This document shows positions 46,582 to 58,889 of a stretch of 64,000 nucleotides of DNA, in pieces. The position numbers and the translations under genes are program-made. Position 1 is the stretch's first letter. Each line of letters begins with the position of its first letter. The notes beneath the pieces were generated by a model, which did not search any database, was not told where the DNA came from, and was given only the letters and a program-made list of their open reading frames with translations. Location: contig JAQFVV010012423.1 in NCBI GenBank assembly GCA_028023455.1, positions 7,980,269 through 8,044,268 of the forward strand. Reading direction: 5' to 3'. The stretch is from Epiperipatus broadwayi. Lineage: Eukaryota > Onychophora > Udeonychophora > Euonychophora > Peripatidae.

Positions 46582-49499
46582 TGTAACAGTCATATTTGAA
46601 CATCCATGCAACAAAATCCAGAGTTTTGGTAAATTATACCAAGGCTGATCTAGATGAGGGTTTGAGACCAAATCTGACCGCACCTCAGCTCCTTCACCAA
46701 CACTCCCTGACTTACTACCTTATGAATGACATATATGAGGTTACACTCATAATCTCTCAATTTCCGCGCCGGCAATAGCAAAGGGTAAAACGAGAGACTC
46801 GGGGATATTTAACTAAATGTTTTATAGCTTAACCAAACACACTCACACAACCTATGGCTGATTATCTCATGCATATAAAATCATTATGGATGGTGATTTA
46901 ATATAAATAAAGTGAATAATACTGCAGACGTTAATAGATTTTAAAATTATTTAATATTGACAAAACACAAACAATAACAATTAAATATACTGAATATTCC
47001 ACTCGCAGGTGGGATGGTGAAAATACGAACTACACGTTCTGTAATCAATTGTACTTAACGATCATTATTCTATTATATCGTTTATACGTTAATAATTATT
47101 TTACATCTATACTGATGTCTAACTTATGTTCTGCCATTCCTACTCAGTATGTTAAGGGTTAAACTCTAAGAGAGTGGGAACTTTATACAATGTGTACTTA
47201 AATTTATCATTACGCGATGAGCAGACAATGTGCTCTTTATGTAGGTATTCTTAGATAAACTAGATCTTAGGTTCAGATCAATGCTGAACAATTAATATAC
47301 AGCAGATGAACTGGCGTTTTGTAGCATAACTTCTGAGGCTATGGCGCTATGCAAATTACATCAGATGCATCTTGAATGTGCTTTTACTCATGAGATTCAG
47401 CAACGTTTGCTCGGTTCTCAGATACCGCTCGCCTGCTATACATGAACTTTTAGTTCGGATGCTCGAACAGCCACGATATAAGATGCTGGATTCCGGTGTT
47501 CCAGTTTTTAAAGGAGGAAATGGGAATGACCCTTAAAATCATTATCCCATTCAAGAGAAGGCTGTCCGAACTAAGGATGATAAGATAGCCCTTAAAACCT
47601 AATCTTATCTTAATAATTATATGATAGCAAGGCGGAATGCACCTCAGTGCTTCGTAAAAACTCATTCACAATGCTTTTGGAATCTTAATTATAACAACTA
47701 GTAAAGCGCGAAATCTATAGTTTCTTCTGCAAACTACCCTACGCCAGTTAATTAAATAAACACTGAAATTGTGCTAAAGAGGACTTTATTAAAATTGATC
47801 TAGTTTATTAATTAACTACATATTATATGCAATTACATTAAGGGGGTCTAAAGCATATCTGGGGCTTAAACTTGGCTAACTACTGAATATGCCTTAAATT
47901 ATCACTCTCTTTTATTTAACCAAACAAACCTTTTAATAAGCAACATATGTGAATTTAAGCTACGCATAGCAGTTCAAATAATACATCAAAGTAGGTTTCG
48001 GACCAGAGACAATCTATAGATATGCCAAACAGCATAATTACTTTACTTGAGAACAAAACGTCTCTTTAAGTTATAATAATTAATAGTCTCTGCTCCGAAG
48101 GCAAAGCATAAATCAATAAATGCATTTTAACAAAATATATATATAGATGCAAAAGTATAGACGCAAATAGAGAAAATAATAAGGCAAATAAGCTTTTATA
48201 AGTTGAATTTAAAAAAGAGATTTAAGAATTTGTGATCAGGCAAGATTTACATTTAACTTTTAAAGTATTTTAAAATTATACAGGTTGAGATACGTTTATC
48301 TAATACAGTTAATTACTTTAAGAGAGAATACACCTTTTAAACATAGTGTGATTAATTTATAAGATTTGAATGGAAGAGTTTGTGCACATTACTTATTATA
48401 TAGCTAGCTTTAGGAAAGATTTATAGATGGCTATAGCTTTTAGATTTAGTTTGATTGAGAAGTGGTTACCGGTTATTTATCTGGAGGCTTGCAGCTTGAA
48501 AGTATGAAATACACGCATGGACTGATTGATCTGAGCTGGTTCATCGTTGGGCTATTCTTTAAGTAGGGCTGTGGTTTGGATCTCCGGGCTCCATAAAATG
48601 GTTCTTGACCATCGGGAAGATGGCCTTAGCTTTTCTAGCCACTTATTTGCATGGTAGAAACTGGGCCTGCTGCCTGGATATAAGTTGAAACACGAGTAAA
48701 GCAAAAATGGATGACGATTTTCTTTCAACTGCCTTTTTTATACTTTTTTAACCCCCCCTCTTACAGTTCATTCACAATCTTTATTTTTAGACATTAAAAT
48801 CTAAGAAGTCTTAATTGCATCAGCTTCAAACGAATCGGTTGATTGATTTCAGGTTTATTCATTGTTCCTTTTATTTTTCTCAGATTCCAGTTCCAATCTG
48901 GATTTCAGTGCAGGTTTAATTGTCCAACTTTTATTTTATTAAGAATCCTAAAATCTGGATTTGTACCGGCGGTGTCTCATGAGATTGGTAAAGTTCTTTT
49001 TTTAAACATTGGATTGCTTCTCCTTTTCTTTTACTGAAAGAGATTTAAGCTGCTAGCGTTTTATCCTAGACGTGAGACATCTACATTTGTTTTTAGTTGC
49101 TCTACATGATTAAGTAATTGGGTAACTTTAAAGCCAGTTTGAAATACTTTAGAGAATTCTGTTCTTATCTAATACAATTTTCCCAGCTTGAAACCAATTC
49201 AATTATTTAAAATCATAAGATGAATATTTATAAAATTATAAGGTGTGTACGTTATATAATGATAATATCATTCAGATGTGAATATACCATTTTTAGCAAA
49301 TAGAATTATTACAAAATATATACAATTATAGCAGACGTGTGTGCATATACAATTACACACATATACGTGTAAACATACGTTTTTATACATGTTAAATTCC
49401 CAAGTATATTGTTATATATATGTGTACCTTTAGGGTTTGAACTAGGGAAATGAAGGCTACTGATTTCTAGAATAGGTGAAACGTATGATGATGAAATCA
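46582..49499. repeat. 2.9-kb direct duplication, copy B
   Basis: Matches 38591-41511. Its left end is truncated within the start of the minus-strand gag (first ~7 codons), while its right end continues toward the 5' LTR (49738-50444), so this copy holds the native leader side. Confidence 0.85.
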
Positions 49500-49737
49500 T
49501 ACTGTTTCAACGTCAAATTCAGATATTGCTGGCTGCATTATGATACTTAGTCAAATTTAACAAAAATATTATGATAACTTAGTCAATTTAACAAAATATA
49601 AAAATATTTTTCTTAGTAGTTTTATCTCCTCATGAAAATCAAATAATTAGACGCCAACATATTTGGCTCTCAATGCGTTGATTGTTATTACTGAGAATTA
49701 CACCATTGAGGCTCATAATCAACTGTAACTGTGCCAA
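49500..49737 (-). other. Leader beside the 5' LTR with PBS candidate
   Basis: On the minus strand the LTR end CTGAA is followed by TTGGCACAGTTACAG (49737 downward). The TGG start at the LTR edge is what a tRNA primer site requires, but I cannot assign the tRNA. The rest is non-coding leader. Confidence 0.45.
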
Positions 49738-50444
49738 TTCAGTGTCCAGTGGCACTCTATTGCTCGCTGGATTGCAGCTATCAATAACACAATATAAAAT
49801 AATTAATGAGGCAGCCCGGCAAGTAGGTTTAAATAACGAAGATTTATTCATAGGATTATATATGAGTTAATCACTATTAATATATACAAAGTATGAATAA
49901 TATACACACGCTATTATTATTATATATAAATAAGGGGTCCGAAGGCAGAGTAAAATAATAAAGAGATCAGTACGACCTGTTATAGTTCCCTAGGTTTACT
50001 TTGGCACATCCGGAGGCAAACCTCTCCCCAAGGCTAGGTGAAGCAAAGGAGCTGACTGGAGCACCTAAGGAAATGGCACATCCACCTTTCAAGAGCTTCA
50101 CTTAGCAAGTGTCCTCTCTCAGTTCAATATTGAATCCATTACTTGTCACGCCTTGATTTTGGAGTAGCCTCCCTTCATTGGCCATCCACTATCCATGTGG
50201 TGGTCATCTCTTTAGTTCCTATACGATCCCTGATTAGATAATGCCACGCCTTTAGCATTGTCTATTTTAAGCAAGGGCTTTGTTTACATTATCTAACCTT
50301 CTTGATGAATTACTTTATAGTTTAGCATTAATATATCATTTAATTATTTATAATACACCATTAGCAATCCGTTAATTTTACATTTATTTTTATTACTAGT
50401 TAACCGTATTTTTTATATACATGTACATACACACACATTTAGCA
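49738..50444 (-). repeat. 5' LTR of the minus-strand gypsy element
   Basis: Same sequence as 25987-26692, about 707 bp. It is flanked on the right by GAAGG (50445-50449), which matches the left flank of the other LTR. Confidence 0.8.
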
Positions 50445-50449
50445 GAAGG

Positions 50450-51623
50450 GCTACTAGAAAAAATGAAAGGTACTAATGTCTTTATTCTACAAAGTGTTCA
50501 AGTGATGGATTACCTTAGGTAAGTGTTATTATATATTAATTTTTTAGAAATTTTATGATGAATCCAACTACCCTACTAACAAAAAAATAATTTTAAGCTG
50601 TATGCATGATAATTTTGAATTTATGAAATAATATGAAAATAATTGTTAGAAATATTAACTTTTAATCTTTTTTTTATTACTTTGAACATCAATGACTATA
50701 TTTTTTGTTAGTTTAATTACATTTTTTGGTGTTTTATGTTTCAAACAATATATATTATGTCATTTTTGAATAATACAAACTTAAGTTATAAATTTGTGGC
50801 TTAACATAATTTTTTAAATATTCAATATGGCTGCTTCACCAGCGAAAAGATTTAGATAACTTATTTTTATATCTATATTAATGGAGTCATCTTTCATTTT
50901 ACTATTTATTTCTTGTTTCATAATTTTTAAACTTTATATTATTTATTTTGTTCTTGTTTTTTTTTTTAACACTATTCTAGTACTTCTTGGAAATTCAAAA
51001 TATATAATTTTTGTCATTATCAGAAAGCTTGAAATCACAAAAAATTATTTATAGTTTTTGCTGTTAGAAGTTATTTCAACAAATTATTATTTATTGCAGT
51101 AACATTTGTGTTACAATGAGTGCTTAAAGGGTCATGTTTAGATTAAATCATAATAAATAAAGAAGAACAAAAGACAATCCATAGAAATATAAGTTACAAA
51201 AATAAGGAGATGGATGCAAGATTAATAAGAAAATAAAATTAACAATAAAAAAGCTCGATTGTCGATATTTTAAGATATATAAATTATGAGTGTTCATTAT
51301 TAAAAAATCACATAAGAAATGAAAAGAGAAAATAATTGAAAAAGAATACATATATATTTAAACAGGATAAAAGATTTCATAAAATAATCTATTATACTCT
51401 TTCTTCCTCTCGTTTTTTTAAAAACATACTATACTAAAAATATTAAAGACAGATTTTAATTTGACTGTTAAATAGAGAAAGAAAAAATATATAATCAATA
51501 CTTTTTAAAAAAAATTTATATGATTATATTTGATTCTTAAATAATATTACTATTAATTTGTAAAAATTACAAAAAATTATTGTCCAGGAAAATTAATATT
51601 CTTCTACTCATGTGTCTATAATA
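50450..51623. other. AT-rich DNA, nothing assigned
   Basis: I see no gene or repeat family. The frame at 51148-51351 is low-complexity and looks random. Confidence 0.4.
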
Positions 51624-52014
51624 CAGGGTCCCCAACCCTATGCCCGCAGGCACCATGGAGCCCGCAGACCATTTTGCGTGTGCCCATTGCTATCCGAACA
51701 CGATAAAAAATTATTTATCTGATACAAATAAATTTAATTTTTAAATTTTCTTATAAATTATTGTATTATATTGTAATCAAATTGTAGGGCATACTATACT
51801 TTTACAGCGTAAAAAATAGTAAATTATAAGTTAACATTTTATTTTTGAAATAAATATTTTTTTGTACATTATGTGTATTATTAACAATATCATATAAATT
51901 TACATTGAAAAAATAAATGGTGCCCATCATCTGGTTGAAAAAAATAAATGGTGTCCGTCATCTGGCCGGTATTATAGAATGTGCTCTTAAGTGCAAAAAG
52001 GTTGGGGACCTCTG
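51624..52014. mobile_element. hAT-type MITE
   Basis: Ends CAGGGTCCCCAACC and, inverted, CAGAGGTCCCCAACC are classic hAT termini. A perfect 8-bp duplication CTATAATA lies at 51616-51623 and 52015-52022. The 391-bp interior is AT-rich with GTGCCCATCATCTGG and GTGTCCGTCATCTGG near the right end and no transposase, so it must depend on an element elsewhere. Confidence 0.9.
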
Positions 52015-52199
52015 CTATAATACAATATCTCTTCTCTTTTTTCTTTTCTCAATTCATAGGTTGATTTTTCAGCCTTCTCTTCATCATCAGATCTTTTATA
52101 AATATATAATACCATTTCCTCCTAAACATGGACAGGTCCAGAGAGTAGTCACATCATCTATTCATCCATTTTTCTCACTCCATTCTTATTATTGCCCAG

Positions 52200-53335
52200 C
52201 TCTTCAATTCCTATAACTCTTACTATTTCTTATATCATCCAACAAGGACAATCTTTTCCATTCTTTCTTCTTCTTTCCACTCATCATTCCCTCCAAAACA
52301 CATTTCATTAAATTATACTTTCTTCTTAATACATGTCCAATCCAGTTTTTATTTCTAATTTTCTCAATCAGTTTTCTTTTTTCATTTACTACTTTCAAAA
52401 CTCCTTTATTTGCTATTTTATTCATGCAACTGATTTTTTCCATTCTTCTCCATGTCCACATCTCAAAGACTTCGAATATGTTCCTAATTTTATTACTCAT
52501 TGTCCATATTTCACAACCACACAATAATACACACCACACATAGCATTTAATTAATCTTTTTTTTAATTTTGTCTTCAAAGGACCACAAAACATTTTCTTT
52601 CTTTTAATAAATGCCTCCTTTGCCAATACAATTTTTCTTTCAACTTCAGTTCTTCTATCTCATTCAACTTAACTACCCAAATATCTAAATTCCTTTACTT
52701 GTTGAACTATGTTATCATGGATTTCAATTTGAGTCTTTTTGCATTTCTATCTATCCATAAATCCTTAGACTTCTCAACATTAATCTTCTTTCCATATTCC
52801 ATATATTGTTCCTCCAATTTATTCAACATATTCTGAAGACATTATTCATCCTCAGTTAAAAGAGCTATATCATCTGAAAATCTTATTATTCTACTTCCAA
52901 CATTTACTTCTCCACAGTTTACATAATTATTTAATATGTCTTCTAAATAAATATTAAAAAGAACATGTGACATACTACACTTTTGCCTAACTCCACTTCT
53001 ATATTCACTTCATCGGTTTCATTATTCTCCAGTCTAAATCTTATTCTTTGCCCAGTATACATATTCCAAATCAATCTTCTCTCTTTCCAAAATACTCCTT
53101 TCTTTTTTAAGATGGTCGTAAGTTTATTCTAGATTACTCTATCAAATGCTTTTTCCAAATCCATAAAACACATACCAATTTATTTATCTTTTTCAATATA
53201 TCTCTCTGAAATTGTTCTAACAATACCAATAGTATCTCTTGTACTTTTCCCTCTCTAAAAACCAAACAGTTTTCTTCCAGACCTTCCCATAAATTTATTG
53301 GGTTAAAATCTTCAATAAAACTTTAGAAGCACGAG
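52200..53335 (-). mobile_element. LINE fragment, RT and C-terminal region
   Basis: The minus-strand RT part is readable in pieces from about 53260 to 52740: a motif-A-like MDLEKAFDRV, GVRQ, an F-S-D-D catalytic box near 52875, and KINVEKSK. The C-terminal frame (52204-52626, 140 codons) has AKEAFIKRKK, FCGPLKTKLKKRLIKCYVW, EIWTM, WTWRRMEKI and NWIGHVLRRK. The pattern differs from the RTE copies and belongs to another non-LTR clade that I cannot name. The 5' part is missing. The right end is about 75 bp short of an AT microsatellite. Confidence 0.7.
52204..52626 (-). pseudogene. LINE C-terminal domain frame
   Basis: The longest intact part of this LINE, 140 codons. The EIWTM/WTWRRMEKI/NWIGHVLRR series is the conserved post-RT block in many non-LTR elements of arthropods and molluscs. 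The family's usual second half after LLDDI is cut off by a stop. Confidence 0.65.
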
Positions 53336-53409
53336 ATACTAAATTATAATATATACAATTCATAAACAAGAATTAAACTGGGGGAAAAGGTGTCAATAAA
53401 AGGTATGTT

Positions 53410-53411
<2 letters not shown>

Positions 53412-53459
<48 letters not shown>
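53412..53459. repeat. (AT)n microsatellite
   Basis: About 24 uninterrupted AT units. The surrounding 53336-53879 is otherwise AT-rich with no gene seen. Confidence 0.95.
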
Positions 53460-53466
<7 letters not shown>

Positions 53467-53879
53467 CAATTACGTTTGTGTGTGTAGTATAAATCCCTGA
53501 TTCCACACATAATGTACATTAAGTACCGGCAGTAATAACCCGAGCTACTCAAAATATGCACACACATATATACACACACAAACAATTTATACTTTATGTG
53601 TTTAATGTTTGAAAATTATAAACATAGTTCTGATTTTTATTTCTCTCTGCATATATTTATTCTATAGACAAATAACTTAGTCGCAAGATTTTATTATTTT
53701 TATGTGAAGAAAATGATCTTAGTCTATGTATTATATAAATTGTAAAATATTTATTTAGTTGAGTAAGTAACAAAAAGTTGCCCATATTTATAATAGTTTG
53801 TTGTGCATTTACAAACTATCTCTCAAAATAATGTTGCATAAGGATGTGGAAAAAATAATAAAAAGTATTAGGAGTTATT

Positions 53880-55408
53880 TCTTTTGATGCATACAATTGG
53901 TCTCAGACATTACAGACTTGATTCCACAGGAAGTCTGTAGAAATTCAAGCACCATGTGGCTAAACAACAAAAAAACTTATATGATTGAAGAAATGCTGGT
54001 CAAATTCTGTATTGAAATTAATTCTTAGAGAAGATAACGAAATATGGATGTGATAAATATTTCTAATATCATTCATTATTCATAGAGGATTTCAAATATA
54101 TCTATAAATATCGAAGAGCAAATTTGGAATGATATTAAAGTTTCATCATTATCATCTTTTCAAATTGATGTCTCAATGGACCAAATGTAAGTTTATGTTC
54201 TTAGTTGCTTATCTTTATAATATATATTCATTCAGATAATATTAATGAAGAGTTTCAGTTTGGTAGTGCACTTGAAACTACTAACAAAAGTTAAGATATT
54301 ACAGAATTAAACAGTGGGAAATGTCTGTGATATCTGTATAGCCAGACCACCAGCTATGCTGTGATTAAAGTCAAGCTTTCAAACAAAAATATATAAATAA
54401 AAACTTGCTCTGTAAGCAAAGAGCTTTCAATGTATGCTTCACTGATATTTTCTATGCCAACAAGACTTTTCCAGCTCTTCAACAAGATCTATTTATTTAT
54501 CTGAGCAAAATTATAAATTACATTACATCTGAAGATATGAATTCTGATTGCAAGATTCTTTTCTGTACTGTGTGCACTGGGTGTCAACATGAAATGCTGT
54601 AAATTATGTCTTTGAGCTGAAGGAAGAAATAGGTTGTTCCTGGAAGTGCATAGGAAACAGGACCTTGTGACTTTCTTTAATAACAAAGCTTGGAAGAGTA
54701 GTTCATTTAGCAGAAATTTTAGGCTGAATAAGTAAGCTGCACATAACACTGAGAGAAAATTAAACACATATAATTCATTTTCAAGATCTTAAGAACATTG
54801 CCATGTTTCAAAAACTCAGGGTATGATATAGGAATTTGAAAGTGAACTGAATGAGAATCTAAAGGAGATGACTGGGAATTTTGAATCCTTTGAAAAAGAT
54901 TTTCAGCAGTTCTTTTCTGGGCTTAGAATATCTGAAATTGGTAAGAACACCATTATCTATATCTTTGACTGTAGCCAGTATTTTTTTTATGAAACACCGA
55001 ATGAATTATTGGATCTACTGGAATAATTATTTTGCATGCAATTTGTTCTACGTAAAATTGTGACACATCAGTCCTGAGCTGCTGAGTGTTATTTATATCT
55101 AAATGCAATCACATCTGTCTTTGAGGGTTTTACTTATATCATATCAAAATGAAGGCGAAAAGGGGATTGAATATAAAAGATGAAACGAAATCGATCTAAT
55201 AAGACTCAACTGCGAATTTTGAAACTGCTTCGACTAAATACATGGACTATTATTGCATTAAATATTAGATTAAAATTATATTCTGGAAAAAAAAAATGTT
55301 TTTTTAATTATTTTTAATCAGCTTAAAAATGCCTTATTATGCAAATGTAATGATGAGTCGCGAGTTATATAAAAGGGATCACGATTCCAAAAAAAGTGGA
55401 AAACACTA
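53880..55408 (+). pseudogene. Decayed hAT transposase of a second type
   Basis: Scattered plus-strand fragments read like hAT proteins of the GTF2IRD2/EPM2AIP1-like group: CKQRAFNVCFTDIF (about 54412), then near 54850 a Glu-rich ELNENLKEMTGNFESFEKDF followed by QQFFSGL, and a Leu-rich helix block near 55000. The right end, read inversely as TAGTGTTTTCCACTTTTTTTGG (ending 55408), resembles a hAT terminus. I find no matching left terminus. All frames are short. The assignment is a weak pattern match. Confidence 0.4.
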
Positions 55409-56783
55409 TTATAGCATGAACATCTAAATGGACACATAATCAACATTCATCACTCCACTTGGGATGTGAACGTCATAACCATATTAATTGTAAATAAAGG
55501 CAAATTGTTTTTTGCAGAAAGAACAAATAAACACACACAAAATTTGTCTCATTTAATTATTCAAGGTAACATTAACTTAATTGCTTGCATATATGTATGT
55601 AAACGGTATTGTCATTCCTAAATTTCGTTTTAAATCATCAAGTATCTTAATTTTCAACAAATTAATTGTAATTCGTGCTTATCTCATGTATGCAAAATAG
55701 CAACAATTATTTTGCAATTTCGTTGATTTATAAATATTCCCATTTAGATTTTTATTTTCTTATATATATAATTATTTAACTCTTTAATGTTTTTATATAG
55801 ATATATCTTATTCTTTCTGCTGAAATTTATTTTTAAACATCTCTCATTTCGTACTGGAATTTAATTGGAGCGCGGTTTCTTCTGCCAGATAGATTCTATG
55901 CGTTAGGTTTGCAATGATACGGTTGTCCTTGGAAAATGGGGGGGGGGGGTAATAATAATAATGCTAGGCAATATCATTAGAATAGATTAAAAAAAGATAT
56001 AAATGCTTACTATCATCTTAACATAAACGCAGTTTCGTTTAAGTCTGTAGCCCAAAGTTTAATAACGAATTTTGTTTATATTTTCTTCATAATATTTTGA
56101 AGTCTTTAGAACTATACTTATATACTTTTTGTAGGAAGAAACGTTATTCACAAAATAAAAGTTAACTTATTTTAAATATATCAAAGATTTTGGAAATATA
56201 ACTTATCTTATTATGGCTAATGACATGAGACGTTTACACTAATTAGCATTTTGCTACTAAATACAAAGGCGATGCATTACTGAACATCCAAAAGTTATTA
56301 AGAATTAAGAGATAAAGGGTCATTGCTTTCTATTATAGCATTATTTAAAAATGCAAATTTTTAATCATAGAAAATACATAATTCGAAATAATTTTTGAAA
56401 TAAGATTGTATTTGGTACAATATTTTTATACCTTTTTTTAAAAAAAGAAAAGATAACAAAAAGATAGTATAGCCATCCAAGAAGAAAGCAAAAAAAAAAG
56501 AAAAAAATAAACATACTATATATATCATTCTGGGGATGATTTTTATTACGACTGCATAAACTATTCTGTGAAACAGTAATACAACCACATATAAAACACA
56601 TTTGTCCATTTTCTATTTATTTAATATTTTGAATGTTGCTTTTTTAATTCTTCTGCAGAAAACTCTTCTCTATGAAATAATTCTTCTTACCTAATTGTGA
56701 GCTTTTCAAAGTATTTTGTTTTCAGCCATACCATTCCAATAAAAATAATTTACATTTTTTTAAAAAATATTTTTGAAATAATC
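55409..56783. other. AT-rich DNA, nothing assigned
   Basis: No gene seen. A poly-G run lies near 55938. The two overlapping frames at 56361-56609 are Phe-rich translations of A-rich DNA and look random. Confidence 0.4.
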
Positions 56784-56893
56784 TTTTTTTTCTCCATATG
56801 TCATAGCATCGGCCGGGAGGCGAACCCACAACCGTCTGCAACCAACTACTTGCTTGCAAGGCAGCTGCGATGACCTCTCAGCTAATATCGCTT
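56784..56893 (-). mobile_element. tRNA-derived SINE
   Basis: Near-identical in layout to 5436-5550 (ATGTCATAGCATCGGCCGGG on the plus strand). On the minus strand the box-B-like GGGTTCGCCTCCC and box-A-like GCTGAGAGGTCATCGC are present, and the A-tail appears as T8 at 56784-56791. Confidence 0.7.
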
Positions 56894-58478
56894 AAATATT
56901 CTATTAAGGAATTGTATACAATATACATTTACATTAAATATTTGATTTAATGTTGAGCTGATATCGTTCTTAACTTTAACATTTAGCTGTTATACAACTA
57001 CTGAAGAAAGAGGTTTTGGGTACTCTTTTAGACATGCTTAACACTTCCAGCACAATCATCAGCATATTGCAAGTCCTGAATCCAAAAAGTTGAGCTCTTC
57101 CTTGTGCTTTTTAATTTTGTTTTATAAAGCCACCTATAAACAGCTTCAAAACAATTGTCATAATAATTGAAAATAATGTTGGAGGAAGTACACAGTCTAG
57201 TTTAACCCCGATTTTCATTTCAACTGCCTCGGATTTTTCTTCTGTAGTATTAACACTTTTTCTCATTCCATTATGTAAAAGCTGTACATCATCAATAAAT
57301 TTTGGTAAATTACCAATTAATTTTTAACAATGTTATAAATCTGTTTTATTAACTGAATCAAATGACTTTACCAGATTCATAAAAGCAATGTATAAATCAC
57401 CCCCCCGGTACTTTCCTTACATTTGTCTTTGTTCTTGACACGTTCCTTACATTTGTCTGACAACAGAAACATATCTTCTAGATTTTCTGAAATCATATTA
57501 TGTCTCTGGTAACCATTCATCTATGATTGGAAATATTTATTCAACCAAATCTTTAAAAGTGCCCTTGGTGTAATGGATAATAATGATAGTTCAATGATAA
57601 TAACTGCAATCTTATTTATTTCCTTTATTTTAAAAAATTGGAACAATATAAGTATACTTAAGATCATGTGACATAACTTTATGGGTTTATATATTCCTAA
57701 AAAAAATTAATATTTTTGAAGCTTACATATCATCATCATATTTTAAAGCTTCTCCAGGTATTTCATTAGAATTTACAGCATTTCCATTTTTAAGATTATA
57801 AAAAACTGGAATACAAAGCAGATATCTTCATCCAAATCTGAATGAATAAACAATAGATATATTATTAAAAATCATCTTTTTTATCTTGTATCATTATTCA
57901 AAAGATATTCAAAATATTCCTTCTACCTGTTTAAAATATTATTGTTATTATATAAGAGAGTGCCATTGTAGTTTTAATAGGATTGCGATACCATTTTTGG
58001 GTCTATATGTTGCTGCAATGCATCAAAGTACAGAGTGATCATCAACAGCAAATTTATATATCTTTTTTGTAATTTTAATACACCAATCATTTTTAAGCCT
58101 GCTTATTAGTTTATTGAACTTCTGCTTTCAGATCTCTATATTTATTATGAAGTTCCACATAAAATGTCACGTTTCTTTTTAATCAAATTATTAAAAGTAA
58201 GATTATCGTCAGAAAAACAGCCATGATTTTTTTTAGTGAATACAAAAATAGATTTATTTATATTCATAAAATATTTCTTAAGAGGTTCCATACTTTAGTA
58301 ATTTATATAGTAAATACTCCTAAAGAATGAACACTAACTTTTTTGAGATTGTTATTAAAATAAGATCTATTTTTAATGCATTATTTTTTAAATCTTAATC
58401 TGCACTTGTAAAGACTTACATAATATGAACTTCTCTTGTATTCTGACTTCTAATTGTAATGTAATCTATTAAATGTTA

Positions 58479-58889
58479 AAACAGGCAAAACTCACTCTAC
58501 GCATTGCCACACACAGCAAGCTAGAGTAATCAATGGATGCCAGAAGGCTTGTGCATAAAATCGCCATCTAGTGCCTACTCATCCAATATCCCCAAACTAG
58601 TTTCTGGCTTGTGGCTTTTATCAATGAGGAGCCTTGGGTTTGAGAGCACTGCACCTAGATTTTAGGATCTAATGCAACCCTCCAGCAGCCACCTTTTATC
58701 TCCACTTAACTACAAAACTATGAGTCTTAAACTGAAAACACCTTAATGTTTTCAATCCAAGCCCATTAGCATGTATGCCTTCTGACATCCATTGATTACT
58801 CTAGCTTGCTGTGTGTGGCAATATGTATAGTAAGTTTTGTCTGTTTTAACAACAGTTATACACAAGCATAAGAGGTGGTGATCATGTGA
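58479..58889 (+). mobile_element. Penelope-like element with perfect 16-bp target duplication
   Basis: AATCTATTAAATGTTA lies at both 58463-58478 and 58890-58905. An inverted unit starting AACAGGCAAAACTCAC (58479) and including a ribozyme-like fold runs to about 58770. A direct terminal segment (58785-58889) follows with the tail AACAACAGTTATACACAAGC. It is a shorter form of the element at 12093-12785 and carries no protein. Confidence 0.7.
58581..58639 (-). ncRNA. Hammerhead-ribozyme-like motif (copy 4)
   Basis: On the minus strand inner stem I TCCTCA/TGGGGA is fully paired, outer stem I has one mismatch, and GAAAC TAGT is intact. The CUGANGA box reads TTGATAA and the cleavage-site C is T, so it is probably inactive. 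Confidence 0.4.

Larger units (their letters stand above)
25987..50444 (-). mobile_element. Ty3/gypsy LTR element, expanded to ~24.5 kb by internal insertions
   Basis: The 5' LTR is at 49738-50444 and the 3' LTR at 25987-26692. The same 5-bp GAAGG lies outside both (25982-25986 and 50445-50449). A PPT precedes the 3' LTR and a TGG-starting PBS candidate follows the 5' LTR. In transcription order the interior gives gag start, gag, CCHC knuckles, protease, RT, RNase H and integrase, all decayed. The order is interrupted by 41512-46581 and 29238-37262. LTR boundaries were set so that both copies are identical up to TTCAG, which gives a non-canonical ...CTGAA end. An alternative is a mosaic of two or three copies with a chance GAAGG match. 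Confidence 0.6.

Noticed and set aside
56361-56609. Two overlapping Phe-rich minus-strand frames with apparent membrane segments
   Set aside because: They translate A-rich DNA on the opposite strand. The hydrophobic run follows base composition and there is no other sign of coding.
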